Of a DNA stretch of 64,000 nucleotides, positions 43,437 through 57,800 are shown piece after piece. The DNA lies in the NCBI GenBank assembly GCA_024529925.1, contig JAFEUB010001120.1:3426001-3490000 (forward strand), in the 5' to 3' direction. The translations under genes were made by a program, and so were the position numbers. The notes beneath the pieces are model-generated. The model saw nothing but the letters and a program-made list of their open reading frames with translations. It was not told where the DNA came from and ran no database searches. This stretch comes from Ophthalmolycus amberensis (Eukaryota; Chordata; Actinopteri; Perciformes; Zoarcidae). The first letter of the stretch is position 1, and each line of letters begins with the position of its first letter.

Positions 43437-46046
43437 ATGAAACTTTGGAAGCGTCTAAACAGGTTTAGGCATCGCAATGATGTCGGGACTGTACGTAATG
43501 ACCCTGAACAGCAGCTAACGGTGGAAGAGCATGCAAATGATGTCGAGTCGACCCAAAATAATGACATTGAACTGCAGCCAAAGGTGGAAGAGCATGAAAA
43601 TGATGTCGAGTCGACCCAAAATAATGACATTATACTGCAGCCAAAGGTGGAAGAGCATGAAAATGATGTCGAGTCGACCCAAAATAATGACATTGAACTG
43701 CAGCCAAAGGTGGAAGAGCATGAAAATAATGTCGAGTCGACCCAAAATAATGACATTGAACTGCAGCCAAAGGTGGAAGAGGATGAAAATGATGTCGAGT
43801 CGACCCAAAATAATGACATTGAACTGCAGCCAAAGGTGGAAGAGCATGAAAATGATGTCGAGTCGACCCAAAATAATGACATTGAACTGCAGCCAAAGGT
43901 GGAAGAGCATAAAAATGATGTCGAGTCGACCCAAAATAATGACATGGAACTGCAGCCAAAGGTGGAAGAGCATGAAAATGATGTCGAGTCGACCCAAAAT
44001 AATGACATTGAACTGCAGCCAAAGGTGGAAGAGCATAAAAATGATGTCGAGTCGACCCAAAATAATGACATGGAACTGCAGCCAAAGGTGGAAGAGCATG
44101 AAAATGATGTCGAGTCGACCCAAAATAATGACATTGAACTGCAGCCAAAGGTGGAAGAGCATGAAAATGATGTAGAGTCGACCCAAAATAATGACATTGA
44201 ACTGCAGCCAAAGGTGGAAGACAATGAAAATGATGTAGAGTCGACCCAAAATAATGACATTGAACAGCAGCTAAAGGTAGCAGAGCATGACAATGATGTA
44301 GAGTCTACCCAAAATAATGACATTGAACAGCAGCTAAAGCTGGCTGAGCATAACGCTTATGTCAGGTTGGCCCATCTGAATTACTTTAAGCAGGAGCTAA
44401 AAGTGAAGGATGTCAAGTTGGCCCAAATGAAAGACCTTCAACAGCGGCTAAAGCTGGTTGAGCATAACGCTTATGTCAGGTTGGCCCATCTGAATTACTT
44501 TAAGCAGGAGCTAAAAGTGAAGGATGTCAAGTTGGCCCAAATGAATGACCTTCAACAGCGTCTAAAGGTAGCAGAGCATGAAAATGATGTAGAGTCGACC
44601 CAAAATAATGACATTGAACTGCAGCCAAAGGTGGAAGAGCATGAAAATGATGTCGAGTCGACCCAAAATAATGACATTGAACAGCAGCTAAAGGTAGCAG
44701 AGCATGACAATGATGTCGAGTCTACCCAAAATAATGACATTGAACTGCAGCCAAAGGTGGAAGAGCATGAAAATGATGTCGAGTCGACCCAAAATAATGA
44801 CATTGAACAGCAGCTAAAGGTAGCAGAGCATGACAATGATGTCGAGTCTTCCCAAAATAATGACATTGAACAGCAGCTAAAGCTGGCTGAGCATAATGCT
44901 TATGTCAGGTTGGCCCATCTGAATTACTTTAAGCAGGAGCTAAAAGTGAAGGATGTCAAGTTGGCCCAAATGAAAGACCTTCAACAGCGGCTAAAGCTGG
45001 CTGAGCATAACGCTTATGTCAGGTTGGCCCATCTGAATTACTTTAAGCAGGAGCTAAAAGTGAAGGATGTCAAGTTGGCCCAAATGAATGACCTTCAACA
45101 GCGGCTAAAGGTAGCAGAGCATGAAAATGATGTAGAGTCGACCCAAAATAATGACATTGAACTGCAGCCAAAGGTGGAAGAGGATGAAAATGATGTCGAG
45201 TCGACCCAAAATAATGACATTGAACTGCAGCCAAAGGTGGAAGAGCATGAAAATGATGTCGAGTCGACCCAAAATAATGACATTGAACTGCAGCCAAAGG
45301 TGGAAGAGCATAAAAATGATGTCGAGTCGACCCAAAATAATGACATTGAACTGCAGCCAAAGGTGGAAGAGCATGAAAATGATGTAGAGTCGACCCAAAA
45401 TAATGACATTGAACTGCAGCCAAAGGTGGAAGAGCATAAAAATGATGTCGAGTCGACCCAAAATAATGACATTGAACTGCAGCCAAAGGTGGAAGAGCAT
45501 AAAAATGATGTCGAGTCGACCCAAAATAATGACATTGAACTGCAGCCAAAGGTGGAAGAGCTTGAAAATGATGTAGAGTCGACCCAAAATAATGACATGG
45601 AACTGCAGCCAAAGGTGGAAGAGCATGACAATGATGTAGAGTCGGCCCGAAATAATGACCTTCAACAGCGGCTAAAGCTGGCTAAGCATAACGCTTATGT
45701 CAGGTTGGCCCATCTGAATTACTTTAAGCAGGAGCTAAAGGTGAAGGATGTCAAGTTGGCCCAAATGAAAGACCTTCAACAGCGGCTAAAGGTGGCTGAG
45801 CGTGACAAGTATGTCATGTTGATCCGAATGAAAGACCTTGAACAGCGGCAGCTAAAGGTGAATGATGTCGAGCACCCCTTGCCGGCTCCAGCTGCTGAGA
45901 CTCAGACCAGAAGTTGGTGGTTTCACTGTGCCAAAGGTCTACTGACAGCAGGAGTGTTTGTTGGCACCGTTGTCGTTGGACTGGGAATAGCAGTGTCAAT
46001 TGTATGCTGTGGGTTTGAATACCACGGGCGGAGTGGTGTATACTGA
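43437..46046 (+). CDS. Orphan 21-residue-repeat protein (copy 2, 869 aa)
   Basis: Same head, unit types, anchor and tail as copy 1, fully open. The 21-residue units are arranged 13, 5 and 9 (27 in total) with the same five 38-residue units. One unit begins PKVEDNENDV, a form absent from copy 1. The difference is a net two units (126 bases), reached by one gain and three losses, so frame is kept. Function unknown. Confidence 0.8.
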   Translation: MKLWKRLNRFRHRNDVGTVRNDPEQQLTVEEHANDVESTQNNDIELQPKVEEHENDVESTQNNDIILQPKVEEHENDVESTQNNDIELQPKVEEHENNVESTQNNDIELQPKVEEDENDVESTQNNDIELQPKVEEHENDVESTQNNDIELQPKVEEHKNDVESTQNNDMELQPKVEEHENDVESTQNNDIELQPKVEEHKNDVESTQNNDMELQPKVEEHENDVESTQNNDIELQPKVEEHENDVESTQNNDIELQPKVEDNENDVESTQNNDIEQQLKVAEHDNDVESTQNNDIEQQLKLAEHNAYVRLAHLNYFKQELKVKDVKLAQMKDLQQRLKLVEHNAYVRLAHLNYFKQELKVKDVKLAQMNDLQQRLKVAEHENDVESTQNNDIELQPKVEEHENDVESTQNNDIEQQLKVAEHDNDVESTQNNDIELQPKVEEHENDVESTQNNDIEQQLKVAEHDNDVESSQNNDIEQQLKLAEHNAYVRLAHLNYFKQELKVKDVKLAQMKDLQQRLKLAEHNAYVRLAHLNYFKQELKVKDVKLAQMNDLQQRLKVAEHENDVESTQNNDIELQPKVEEDENDVESTQNNDIELQPKVEEHENDVESTQNNDIELQPKVEEHKNDVESTQNNDIELQPKVEEHENDVESTQNNDIELQPKVEEHKNDVESTQNNDIELQPKVEEHKNDVESTQNNDIELQPKVEELENDVESTQNNDMELQPKVEEHDNDVESARNNDLQQRLKLAKHNAYVRLAHLNYFKQELKVKDVKLAQMKDLQQRLKVAERDKYVMLIRMKDLEQRQLKVNDVEHPLPAPAAETQTRSWWFHCAKGLLTAGVFVGTVVVGLGIAVSIVCCGFEYHGRSGVY

Positions 46047-46048
46047 TT

Positions 46049-46666
46049 AGCACAAAGATAACATGTTGTGAGTGTGATGCCCACCAATGTGTTAGCGGGA
46101 CGTGAAGAGCGAAGCAGGATGTGAAATCCTTCTTTTCGAGTGACTAAGCGTTCAGGAGAGAACTGCAAGGCTAATAATGTTTAGCATTTTAAGACAATCC
46201 TACAGTTATAGATTCTGTTATCCTTCATGTTCGAGAACATTTAATGTGTGTGTACTGTACCGAAAATAATGTTTATTTTCGTTGTTTAGTGCTGTATGGA
46301 ATTGGTGTCCGTCTGCGCTACATGTGCATTTGAGCAAGCACAAAGATAACATGTTGTGAGTGTGATGCCCACCAATGTGTTAGCGGGATGTGAAGAGCGA
46401 AGCAGGATGTGAAATCCTTCTTTTCGAGTGACTAAGCCTTCAGGAGAGAACTGCAAGGCTAATAATGTTTAGCATTTTAAGACAATCCTACATAGATTAT
46501 GTTATCCTTCATGTTCGAGAACATTTAATGTGTGTGTACTGTACCGAAAATAATGTTTATTTTCGTTGTTTAGTGCTGTATGGAATTGGTGTCCGTCTGC
46601 GCTACATGTGCATTTGAGCAAGCACAAAGATAACATGTTGTGAGTGTGATGCCCACCAATGTGTTG
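46049..46666. repeat. ~290-bp tandem repeats after the orphan gene (copy 2)
   Basis: Units start at 46049, ~46337 and ~46622. The second lacks the partial duplication found in copy 1, which accounts for about 76 bases of the length difference. Confidence 0.85.
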
Positions 46667-46677
46667 TCACATGTGTG

Positions 46678-47117
46678 TGTCCCAAAGGAAGACAGAGATC
46701 AATACATGGTAATGTGGTTTGTGTCCCGTCTGAGGTTGAACAGTTGAAGCGTTACCCAGACTGAGAAGTGAGTCCCAGGTCATGAGTGAAACTGAAGAGA
46801 CAATTGTTTTACAGAGGTCATCAGCTGTTCCAGACTGTCACCTGGTCTAAACTAGTGCAGGCGCTGCATAAACTCAAACACATTCATCCACAATACCGTG
46901 ACATAACTATCAGAGACGAGGCTGAGCTATGTGACCCAACACTTCCTGATGATGATGATGAGGATGCAACAATGGATGAGAATGATTATGATGAAGCTGA
47001 TTTAATGGCCATTGACATGTGTGAGAAAAGTGCACTGTGTGAGGCAGAAACTGAGGCTGAAGGTGAACAGGATATTGACATGTTGTCATGTGATGGTGAA
47101 CAACCAGATGAGCAGAG
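46678..47117 (+). pseudogene. Helitron-type protein fragment (copy 2)
   Basis: I see no differences from copy 1, including both stops. It predates the duplication. Confidence 0.6.
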
Positions 47118-48247
47118 AGATCAGAATCAGAATCAGCTTTATTGGCCATGTATGCATGCGCATACATGGAATTTGACTCCGGTTACACATTACTCTCACC
47201 GTACACACACACATATGAAATATAGACAATAAACAAGAGCCATATAAGAAAAACAAGGACATTTAACATGGAAGGGGGGGGGGGTTCATTTTGGGGATTT
47301 CTTGATGAGTTAGAGAAGGTTGATGTCCGCACACTACATCCGTCAGAATGCACTTGTGCTTCGAGTCTGTAAGTCATACAGCCGGAAAGTCATTTATTTT
47401 TTGAGATCAAACATTTTCAATACACCCATGTTCATGTCTTAAACTCGTTATCCCTCAGTAAGAAATCTGATTTAGCGACCTGAATAATTTAAAAACATTT
47501 GATATGTGCGGCAGGTTATTTTTAAGTTGATCAACCTTACCTTTGTATATTGACCTGTCCATTGCGGTTTAGTCTTTGAAGAATAAATTATTTGTGTAAT
47601 TTCGCTTCCTATTCATGTGTTCATTTTGTGCCTTCATTAGTTACTGAGAAAAGATGAGTTTGTTGAGGCAGCTGTGAAAGTACAGTGATGCGCACTAGGT
47701 AAGTAATGGAACATTTCTAAGAAGCACTGATCCTGTACTGACATATCTGACGCTCAGCTTTGTGAGAACACTGTAAACCAATGATAGGACAGCGTTTGAT
47801 TTTCTTTTGTTTGAATGATATTTTTTGCTCTTATATTAGTCAATGTTTGTTGACAGGTTTTGCTTTCTTTAACTTAAAAAAAGAAACCACTCGATCCTAC
47901 CACGATTCAAATCTACCCTGTCTGTTGAAATATCCTTTTAACTGGAAATATGTACAATACATTTGCTAGCTTCTTTAGAATGGAAAATATGTTTTTTTTC
48001 TTTTCCTTGAAGAGGGATGAAACTAGCATGTATATAGAAACTGAAAATGCGTTGGAATGCTGAAAACTGAAATTAATCGCAAAAACATTGCTGAAAATAG
48101 ATATCCAATTCAAAAACAAATTGCAAAAAGCTTAATAATTCAAAAAGTTTAAAGATTACAAATATGAAAAGTCATATCACCCCTCTCCTGAAAGAGCTGA
48201 ACATTTTGATATTTGAACAGTTTCTGTGGCTTAAAAAAATTCATCAG

Positions 48248-48815
48248 TGGTGATATTTGTAGTAGTATAAGTTGTAGTATAAGTATTATTAGTAGAAGTA
48301 TTAGTAGCATTAGAATAAGTACTAGTAGTAGTAGTAGTGATATTTGTAGTAGTAGTAGAAGTTGTAGTTGTAGTAGAAGTATTATTAGTAGTAGAAGTAT
48401 TAGTAATTAGAAGAAGTAGTAGAAGACATAGTATCAGTAGTCATAGTAATAGCTGTAGTATTGGTCGTCGTATTTAATATCACAGTAGTAGTAGTAGTAG
48501 TAATAGTAATGGCAGTAGAAGATGTAGCAGTAGTAGTAGTACTAGTAGCAGTCGTACTAATAGCTGTAGTAGTATTACTACTTTTAGTAGCATGAATAGC
48601 AGTAGTAGCAGTAGCAGTTGTCATATAAGTAATAGTAGTAGTGGTAGTAATAGCAGTAGTGGTAGTAATAATATTGATGTAGCAGTAATAGCAGTAGCAG
48701 TAGTAGTAATAGTAGCAACAGCAAAAGTTATAGTAGAAGTAGTAGTAGCAGTAGTAGTAATACTATATTAGCATCAGCAGTAGTAGTTGTCGCAGTATTA
48801 GTAAGAGCATTCATT
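48248..48815. repeat. (GTA)n-type trinucleotide array 1, copy 2
   Basis: Matches array 1 of copy 1 in length and pattern, with no difference noticed. That is notable for a microsatellite-like tract and implies a recent duplication or homogenisation. Confidence 0.9.
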
Positions 48816-49214
48816 TTTTAAACAAAAAAGCCTAATTTTGAGCTTGTTTAAATACAGTTAATCCATGGGGCTTTTATTTTGAAAGGGTGGTGCTGGGTGG
48901 GGGGGAGAGGGGGAGAGGAGACAATCATAATGTCTGACACACATAAACAGAGGTTATTAAATGCCTGGCTTCATCACAAGCATTTCAATTAGAATTCACT
49001 CTTTGGAGCTTTTATTTTGAAATGGGGGGTGTGTGTGTGGGGGGGGGGGGGGGGTCCTCTAAAAGTCCCTAAGACCTGAATGAAAGAAAATTGCAAAAAG
49101 CTTAATTCAAAAAGTTTAAAGATTACAAATATGAAAAGTCAAAGCACCCCTCTCTTCTGAAAGAGCTGAACATTTAGATATTTGAACAATTTCTGTAGCT
49201 TAAACAAATTTCAG

Positions 49215-49800
49215 AAGTAGTGATATTTGTAGTAATAGTAGTAGAAGTTGTAGTTGAAGTATTATTAGTAGTAGAAGTATTAGTAGCATTAGAATAAGTA
49301 GTAGTAGTAGCAGTAGTGATATTTGTAATAGTAGTAGTAGAAGTCGTAGTTGTAGTAGAAGTATCATTAGTAGTAGAAGTATTAGTATTTAGAAGAAGTA
49401 TTAGTATTTAGAAGAAGTAGTAGCCTAGTATCAGTAGTAGTAGTAATAGCTGTAGTAGTGGTCGTAGTATTTAATATAACAGTAGTTGTAGTAGCAGTAA
49501 AAGTAATGGCAGTATTTGAAGTAGCAGTAGTAGTAGTACTAGTAGCAGTCGTACTAATAGCTGTAGTAGTATTAGTACTGGTAGTAGCATGAATAGCAGT
49601 AGTAGCAGTTGTAGTATAAGTAATAGTAGTAGTGGTAGTAATAGCAGTAGTAGTAGTAATAATATTGATGGTAGCAGTAATAGCACTAGTAATAGTAGCA
49701 ACAGCAAAAGTTGTAGTAGAAGTAGTAGCAGCAGTAGTAGTAGTAATACTAGAAATATTAGCAGCAGTAGTAGTTGTCGCAGTATTAGTAAGAGCAGTCA
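49215..49800. repeat. (GTA)n-type trinucleotide array 2, copy 2
   Basis: Matches array 2 of copy 1 with minor length changes near its start. Only ~400 bases separate the two arrays in copy 2, because the 1.22-kb segment of copy 1 is absent. Confidence 0.9.
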
Positions 49801-51862
49801 TTATTTCAACAAAAAAGCCAAATTTTGAGCTTAATGTTTACATCCAGTTAATCCATGGGGCTTTTATTTTGAAAGGGTGGGGCTGGGTGGGGGAGGGAGG
49901 GGGAGAGGAGACATAATCATAATGTTTGACACACATAAACAGAGGTTATTAAATGACAGGCTTCATCACAAGCAGTTCAGTTAGAATTCACTCTCTGGGG
50001 CTTTTATTTTGAAATGGGGTGTGTGTGTGTGTGTGTGGGGGGGGGGGGGTGAGTGGAGGAGGGGGGAAAGACCTCTAAAGATCCCTAAGACCTGAATGAC
50101 TGTATGAGAGAGAGACACACAGAGAGAGAGGGAGAGGAGTGTATGTGCGCGTGTGTCTGTGAGTCTGTGTGTTTATCAACATCACTAATTGGCTCAATCG
50201 CGAACACCTGTGTGCCTGAAGCCATTTGAAAATATTCTCCATCGAGATCCCATTGAAAATAAAAAGCTTAATAATTCAAAAAGTTTAAAGGTTAGAAATA
50301 TGAAAAGTCATAGCACCCCTCTGGTGAAAGAGCTGAACATTTTAATAGTTGAACGGTTTCTGTAGCTTAAAATATGAAGGAGAAGAAGAGGTGCGACGGA
50401 AGAAATAGAAGAAGTTGAATAAAGATTCGAAGAACAATAGTTGGAATGCTTAACAGCATTCCAACAACTAGAAAATGCATTTCCTGCTGAAAATGCGTTG
50501 GAATGCCGAAAGCTGAAATTAATTGTGAAAAAATTGCTGAAAATTAAGAAATGGGAGACTATCTGTCTGAAAAATGTTGAAGCCCGAAAGCATTTAAACT
50601 GCACTGCTGAAAAACCTTCTCGTTGAAATGTCTAACTATGGTGTCTGTAGCTGAAAGTATGAGGAAGAAGAAGGCTTTGAAAGTTGAAGTATAACAGGAT
50701 TTGAAGATTTTCTCCACAGAGATCCCATTCAAAAGAAAATTGCAAAAAGCTTAATTCAAAAAGTTTAAAGATTACAAATATGAAAAGTCAAAGCACCCCT
50801 CTCCTGAAAGAGCTGAACATTTTGATATTTGAACAATTTCTGTAGCTTAAACAAATTTCAGAAGTAGTGATATTTGTAGTAATAGTAGTAGAAGTTGTAG
50901 TTGAAGTATTATTAGTAGTAGAAGTATTAGTAGCATAATGTTTTCACCTGACAGTTCTGATGGGCAGAGGTTAAGCTGTATGAAGTGGCCGCAGTTTCTC
51001 TTCGGGCATCTCTACATCTTGGAGGATGATTGTAGGTCGTGAATTGCATTTTAACATCTCTCCCTCTGGGGCAGTTGGTTCGGCTTTCTCTGTTAATCTT
51101 TGGACATGGCAGCCTTCTTGGTGGAGGTTCAGCTTGAACCGTAGTTGCTCCTCTCTCTCTCTCTCCCTCCAACAACAACAACAAATCTTCCGCATCGCTG
51201 GTTGAGACTGCATGGCACATTAGACGGCACAGGATGGCTGTAGTCGACGGGTCAGGAACACAAGCCCAGAAAAGAGGCAGACCTGGCATGCATGATTCAA
51301 ACTTAAAAACTCAAAAACAACAAATGTCAACCTTATGGTGGGATCACCAAAACAATTGGGATACCACAAGTGTCATTTTAGTCTGGACCAAATCCCTTAA
51401 AGCATGCAGCTATGCCTAAACAAATCAATCAATCAATCAAGAGACTACAGCGATAACAAAACATAGGTAAGATGCTATTGTTTAAAAAGGCAACCAACCA
51501 TGTCTCCAAAATTGGAGAGATTTTATTCTATCAATAAATACAAATGAGAACGGAAATGTACAAAACATCTGGATTCAACAAGGTCAGTCAATTACATATG
51601 GGATATGTCACAATTTCTGTTGAACGGTGGTTTGGTGGCTAGCACTGTCGACTAGCAGGATGGGCAAGGCTTAGATTCCCGGTCTGGACGGCCCTTCTGA
51701 GTGGAGTTTGCATGTTCTCCCTGTGGCACATCAGCATCTCCCGATGTTAATAGTCAAGAACTATTCAAGGTAAGTGTAGGAGTCTACTCTCTGGCCTCTA
51801 GTGGTAAAAAAAAGTGCTTGATGCAGCTTTAAGGCTTAAATGCAGCTTGACAACAACAACTA

Positions 51863-54800
51863 TCAAAAAAGAGTTCCTTTCATTTCTTCTGCTTTCTCCA
51901 CTTTACTTTTACGACGCTGACAGTTGGCGAGAATGAACCAAGCAATACATATGCCAGCCAGTAAACTGACAATTCCCACAATCACTGGCACCCACACGGG
52001 CATAGAGGAAGGACACTTTGGTACATGACTGGAGCTGGTGGTAGTAGTGGTGACTGTGGAAGCTGTTGTGGTGGTGGTTCCTGGTGGACTTGGTAGGCTG
52101 TTGATCTTAGTGAAGATGAAGGGATTGGCCTATAGGAAACATACCATAGCTCAGTGCAGATATATCAAAAATTAAGAACTTTAAAATATATATATATATA
52201 TATGGAAGAATCTTTGAGAAATTGTGTCTAACTATATTGAAAAGTCAACACCACAAAGACCCACATTTCAGTTAAAGGATTCTGGCTTGATGAGTAATAT
52301 GGAGACCCAAAGTGTTCTATATTAAATAGATGAGACATGATGAAATAATTATCCAAATAAATAAATAAATACAGACAAATTATGAAATGTAAAATTGTGG
52401 GATAATATAATACATATTTAAAATCAAGCTCAGAGTTGAATTGCTCTTATGTCACTTAAGTCTTTTTCATTTCAAGCTATTTTCCCAATTGAATGTTTAA
52501 TTTACTTTGGTCATTACTTGGTCAAAACTTTAGGAACTGTTCAAATAAAAAAAAATGACCTTCTATAAACTCTGTTATTGAAAAAAGATCCAGAATGAAA
52601 GTAATCATTATATTTCAGTTTGGTAACAGAAGCATATAGATTCAATCCAATGTAAAACATGGACACACAGAAACACAAAACAAACTAAATGCAACAAACT
52701 ATAACAGCATATAATATAAAGTGGTGTCCATAAAAGTGAAGCATGGTACGGGATACAATAAAAGTTCAAATAACTTATTTAGCTGTGTTTTAAAAATGTA
52801 CTGGTTTATTCTACAAGTTAACTGTTATGTTATAGTTTTGTCTGTATTGTCTTATTTATTTTATATTCAACAGGTTTCTTTTCTATAAAACTGAGACTAA
52901 ACGATACTTAAAACTCTAATTAATAAACAAATAGATCTAGTTTGGTGATAGAATAATAATTTGAGTTGTGGGCTCCACACATACCTCAGAGGGACAATGA
53001 ATCTTGGAGCGGTCATATGTGAAGTTGTTGTAGGTCTGCTTTCTGTCTATGGGCTCCAACTGAAGACAGAAAGAAACATTCTGTAAAACCACCAAAAAAA
53101 CACTTGGAAACATTGGTCGTTCTGATGCAGTTTGGTACATTACTGCTCCATGCTCACCATGTTATTCCACAAGGCAACGGCCATCTCAGCATGAGCTCGC
53201 TCACTTATGTGGAAACAGTCCACAGAGAAGAAACTTGTGTCAACCTCACCCTCCTGGGGAACGGAGTTGATTATTAACATGGGTATATTTCATTATTTAT
53301 ATCTGGATGCTTGTTTGGATACATTTGTATGTCTCTGTAACTCACTCCAATATGAGGAATGAAGGAATTGTGTAAAAAGGGTTGAAGGACAACAGCAAAA
53401 TCTTCTTTTCCATCATAGCGATTTCCAGAAATAAGATGTTGGATCTCAGCCTTGAGGAAAAAAGAGAATTGGAGGAATGACTGAGAGAACCTAATTTAGA
53501 AAAGAAATTTAAATGATTAAAAGAGATCTCTGTTTTTACCTGATACTCGCGATTGATTCGTTTCATCTCTTGAAACTCCGGGGAGTTTTCAACAGGGTTG
53601 ATAACGCAGGGACAGCTGGCCCTGTGAAGAAGAGATTCCTGTTCATTATGTTTTTGCTGAGATGAGGAAGGAGCTGATCCCAAAACAAAGAATCACAATA
53701 AAGACCTTTGTATGCCAAGATTCTTGAAATCCAAATCATAATTCTTGACTGATCAATTGGAAATAGATGGTTCTAGGTTAACAGTATAGTAATTACTGTG
53801 TATGCAGCAAAACAACTGAACCAGAGGTATTTGCAACACCTCAAATGTTCCTCGTAATATTTGCTTTAGTCGGAAATGACAAACAAAATCAACAAAAACA
53901 TTGCTTAATAATCTAATCCACATAACAAATGTCTGCTTTTACAATTTGGAAAAGCAGAGAACGTCTTGATCTTTATAAGATGCGTAGTGAATAAACACTA
54001 TTTTGACTAGATTTAAATCATTTAGGGGAAACTATCTATTGGAAGGTTAAACAGGATTCATTTTTGGTACCACTTGGAGGCAGCAGAAACATGCTTTAAA
54101 CACAGCGATGACATGACACCAGAAATTGATATTGCAAACATCTCACATCCAGCAGACATAAAGCAACAGTATGATTTAAATGTAAAGCGAACATTCACTT
54201 TAGCTCTGTTTTGGTCTCCAGTAAGACCAAGAAGTCTAGATTTCTAACTGAAACAGAGAGAAAGCAGGCTAAACAAACCTCTGCAAGAGGGAACAGCCTA
54301 GCGTGTTCCTCTGAACTGATTTCAATGGATCTATCTGCAAGATTGCCACAAGATTAACCAACAGCCTCGGTACCTAAAGATAAAGTGAGAGAGAGAAGAA
54401 GAAAACATGACACACTTGTACTCGTGAGGACAAGAGATGACAATAACGTATAGTGTTTAATATCTCACCTCTTTGTAAAACATGTCCAAACTGAGCATAA
54501 TATTGTGGCTGTAGTTCTTGGGCGACAGATTATTCTGTAAAAAAATGGGAATTATTTGTTTTTGTACTGCAGCTCAGAAACGTACAGGAGAGTGTGGTTA
54601 TTTATGTACAATTCAAACATTTTAAAGAACACTTACTTGGTCCATGCAGTAATTGCAAAGATCGTTTCCTCCAATAAATATTGTCACAAGTTTCCAGTCC
54701 TTTTCAAAATTCACACCCTGTGTATCATGTGTATAGAACATGAGAAGAGGCAGAAACTATTGAAGCAATCTGATGTAATTATTTATCTTTGGGAAAATCT

Positions 54801-57800
54801 TACCTTATGTTCTCTCATGGACTTAATGAGAGCTTGGACTTGTACTGGGATCTCTCTGTAACACAACAAAAAGGAAAAGTAAATAGACGTTGGAGAGGTG
54901 ACGATGGGTTGTTCAAAAGTGTTTAACCCAGGTGGGAGAAATAAAAGAGTATGCACATACGAGGTCTTAGCTCCAGGTACAGCAACGTTAAAGGCCTTCT
55001 GTCTAGAGCCCTGGCCTTTGGAGAAGCCCGTTAAGGAAGGGTTGAACTTCTTCAAGATGTCTGAGAAGATAAAGAGGAAAAAGGTTTGAGTACCAGCTGG
55101 TTCCTGTCGCTCTCGCAACTGAGTAAAGGTTTTTTCTCCATCTAGTCAACTGGTACCCAGACTACAAGTGAAGCCTGTGGTTATAGTGGCTCCCATTTAG
55201 GTATCTATGCCTAAGAAACAGCAGACATTGGGCCTCATGTAAGAACAGAAGACTATCTTTCTATGACTTGTAGGACAGATCTGGACCGAAAATAAAATTG
55301 TTTAGAAACTGCCAACAGGTTAAAAATGTCTGATACATTTCCAATACTACAAAGAATGCTCATCTGCAACATAATGCCGGAGATATTGATATTCCTGTCA
55401 CATATAGTGACTCACAGAAACAGAATATTTTCCCCAAACAAGTGACATAAACTCACTTGGGAGTGTTGAGACCGTCTCCAGAGTATTATCCCCTCCAATG
55501 CTGCAAGAAAACCCAACAAACATCAGCATGGTTTGTAAAATATGATGGTTAATGTAAACTTCATCAATGCAACATGCATATCGAACCTCCATGATACTCC
55601 TCTGTAGTCTCTATTGAGGGTAAACAGGTTCTTTGCCTTAGCGCCTGTGCCTGCCTGTGAACAGAGAGCCAAATAATCGGAAAATAAAATCGAAATAATA
55701 TGCTGCAGATGACAAAGATAAGTCTTACACCATAGACACATAAAAGAGATGATCATCACCGGTGCAAGCTATGTGGCTGATAACAAATTGATTAGAGAGT
55801 TCATAGTTCAATGGCACTAAGTAGCTGATAACAACAGGTTGGTGTTAAACACACACACACAGACACATGTATTATATTATGCAAAAAATCTCAAATCCGT
55901 CAAGTATTCATGGACTGTGCTGATTAAGTTAGGTAAAAGATTTGTGATTTTCAAACATGTTTACATTAAGTCTACTGTGGTTATAAATTGGATATTGTGT
56001 TACGGCACTAACCGTGGAAGAATCTCCCAGTGCTGCCACCACCTTGATGTCTGCTGGTCTCAGCTTGTGAACTAGAGTTAAAGACAAAAAAGAGTTTAAA
56101 CCTACTGACATCAAGATAAACCACAAAGATCATCCCGATACAATGTAATATTTAGCATTTAACCATCTCCTATTATGAGTATCTCCTCTTTTCTGCAGCC
56201 ATTTCCCCCTCAGATTAAAATCATTACGTGTATAAATTGTTAATTAGTAGAGCATCTGTTAAATGATCTTGATGAGACATTGGCCCAATCCCAATCTCCA
56301 CTAACGGACTCACAAACTTTGAGGCGCATTCCTGCAATGTCCGTGAGGGTTTAGGGCTGTCCCACTGTCAAATCGTCGAGTGTTTGAGGGCTCTCTCTCA
56401 GACATTTTGAGCCCTTTATGAACCCTTTCATTAAGGGCAAGGGAATTACCCACAATTCATAGCAATGTGACATTAAACACGGGGTTACCAGTGGAAGCAT
56501 GGAGATGTAAAATAAGGTAAACAAAGAGGACGGGCACATGCAGATTACATTCACTCAGAAACATTACGGATTAAACATGAAACATAAAAACACATGAAAT
56601 CAGAGGACTTATTCATCAAACATTTAATTGTGTCAATGAAGCTATTTTGACAAAAACTAGTAAATAGATTATTTTAAATGACCTCTCATCTTGTGAGACG
56701 TTCAAATCAGGGAGTAAAAAGCATAAAATAAATACCCACAATTGAGCATAATATTTTTTGACGTTTTCATGGTGACGTGATATGTTGCAGCAAAGTGATG
56801 TCCCATTTGTATTTACACCATTTCAATCCCTCACAGCCTCTCACACTCAACCATTTACCTCGTGACCTCAGTAAGTCCCTGAGGGTTCAGGGTTTGAGGC
56901 CTTCGGGGGACATTGGGATTGGGCCATTGACACAATCCAGGTGACAATTGGTGCAGTTGATATCAGCCCTTTCATTGATATGTGTGTGTGCTTAGCTATC
57001 TTTGTTTCAGCTTTCAGATGAAAGAGGACATAGAATCTCATATCGACTGTCTACTGATAATGCAGAGTCTGTCTCACCTGAAGTTGGCACAGTGTCAGAT
57101 GGAGCAACGTCCACACAGGAGAAATCTCTCCCCCAGTTCTAAAATAGAGAAGAATGCCCAAAGGAAGTCCCCAGAGTCAGAGGCCAAGTTTTTACACTGC
57201 TTTATTTGTGCATCCAAAAATCACAAACTCAAAGATGATCAATTTAAAATCATATAAAACAGATGATACATTTAAGACATTTAAGTAGCTGGAACCAGAT
57301 AATGTTTGGGATTGTTCCTTGATGAAAGTCTTGAAAATGATTTATTGATATTAGCTGATGATTTATGTTCTGTTGATTAATCAACTACCTGTTTCAAGAC
57401 TATATGAGATTCTGTGAAATGTTAGCTTCATTCAGGCCTTTAGTAAATCAATCATATTCGATTTGTACTAGAGGTCACTTCCCAGCCTCTCGGAGAGAAA
57501 ATGCTTACTGTGATAGGTCCTGGTGTTGGAGAAGGACCAGCATACATGTAATTGCTGTTGTTATAGGTCCGGATGTATGGTGAAGTCTGCAGACAAAGGA
57601 GAGGACTTACGTTACACGATGGCCTCAAAATATAGAGAACTGAAGTATACGTTCAGAAATAGTATATACTTTTAATAACAAAAGCATTGGAGATGCATTT
57701 ATAGCATTTTCCTCACTGGGTTTACAAAAAACACATTCACCAGCATATAAAGCACTGACTCTCTATTTCATAAAAAATTCCCACCTTGGTTGGACACTTC

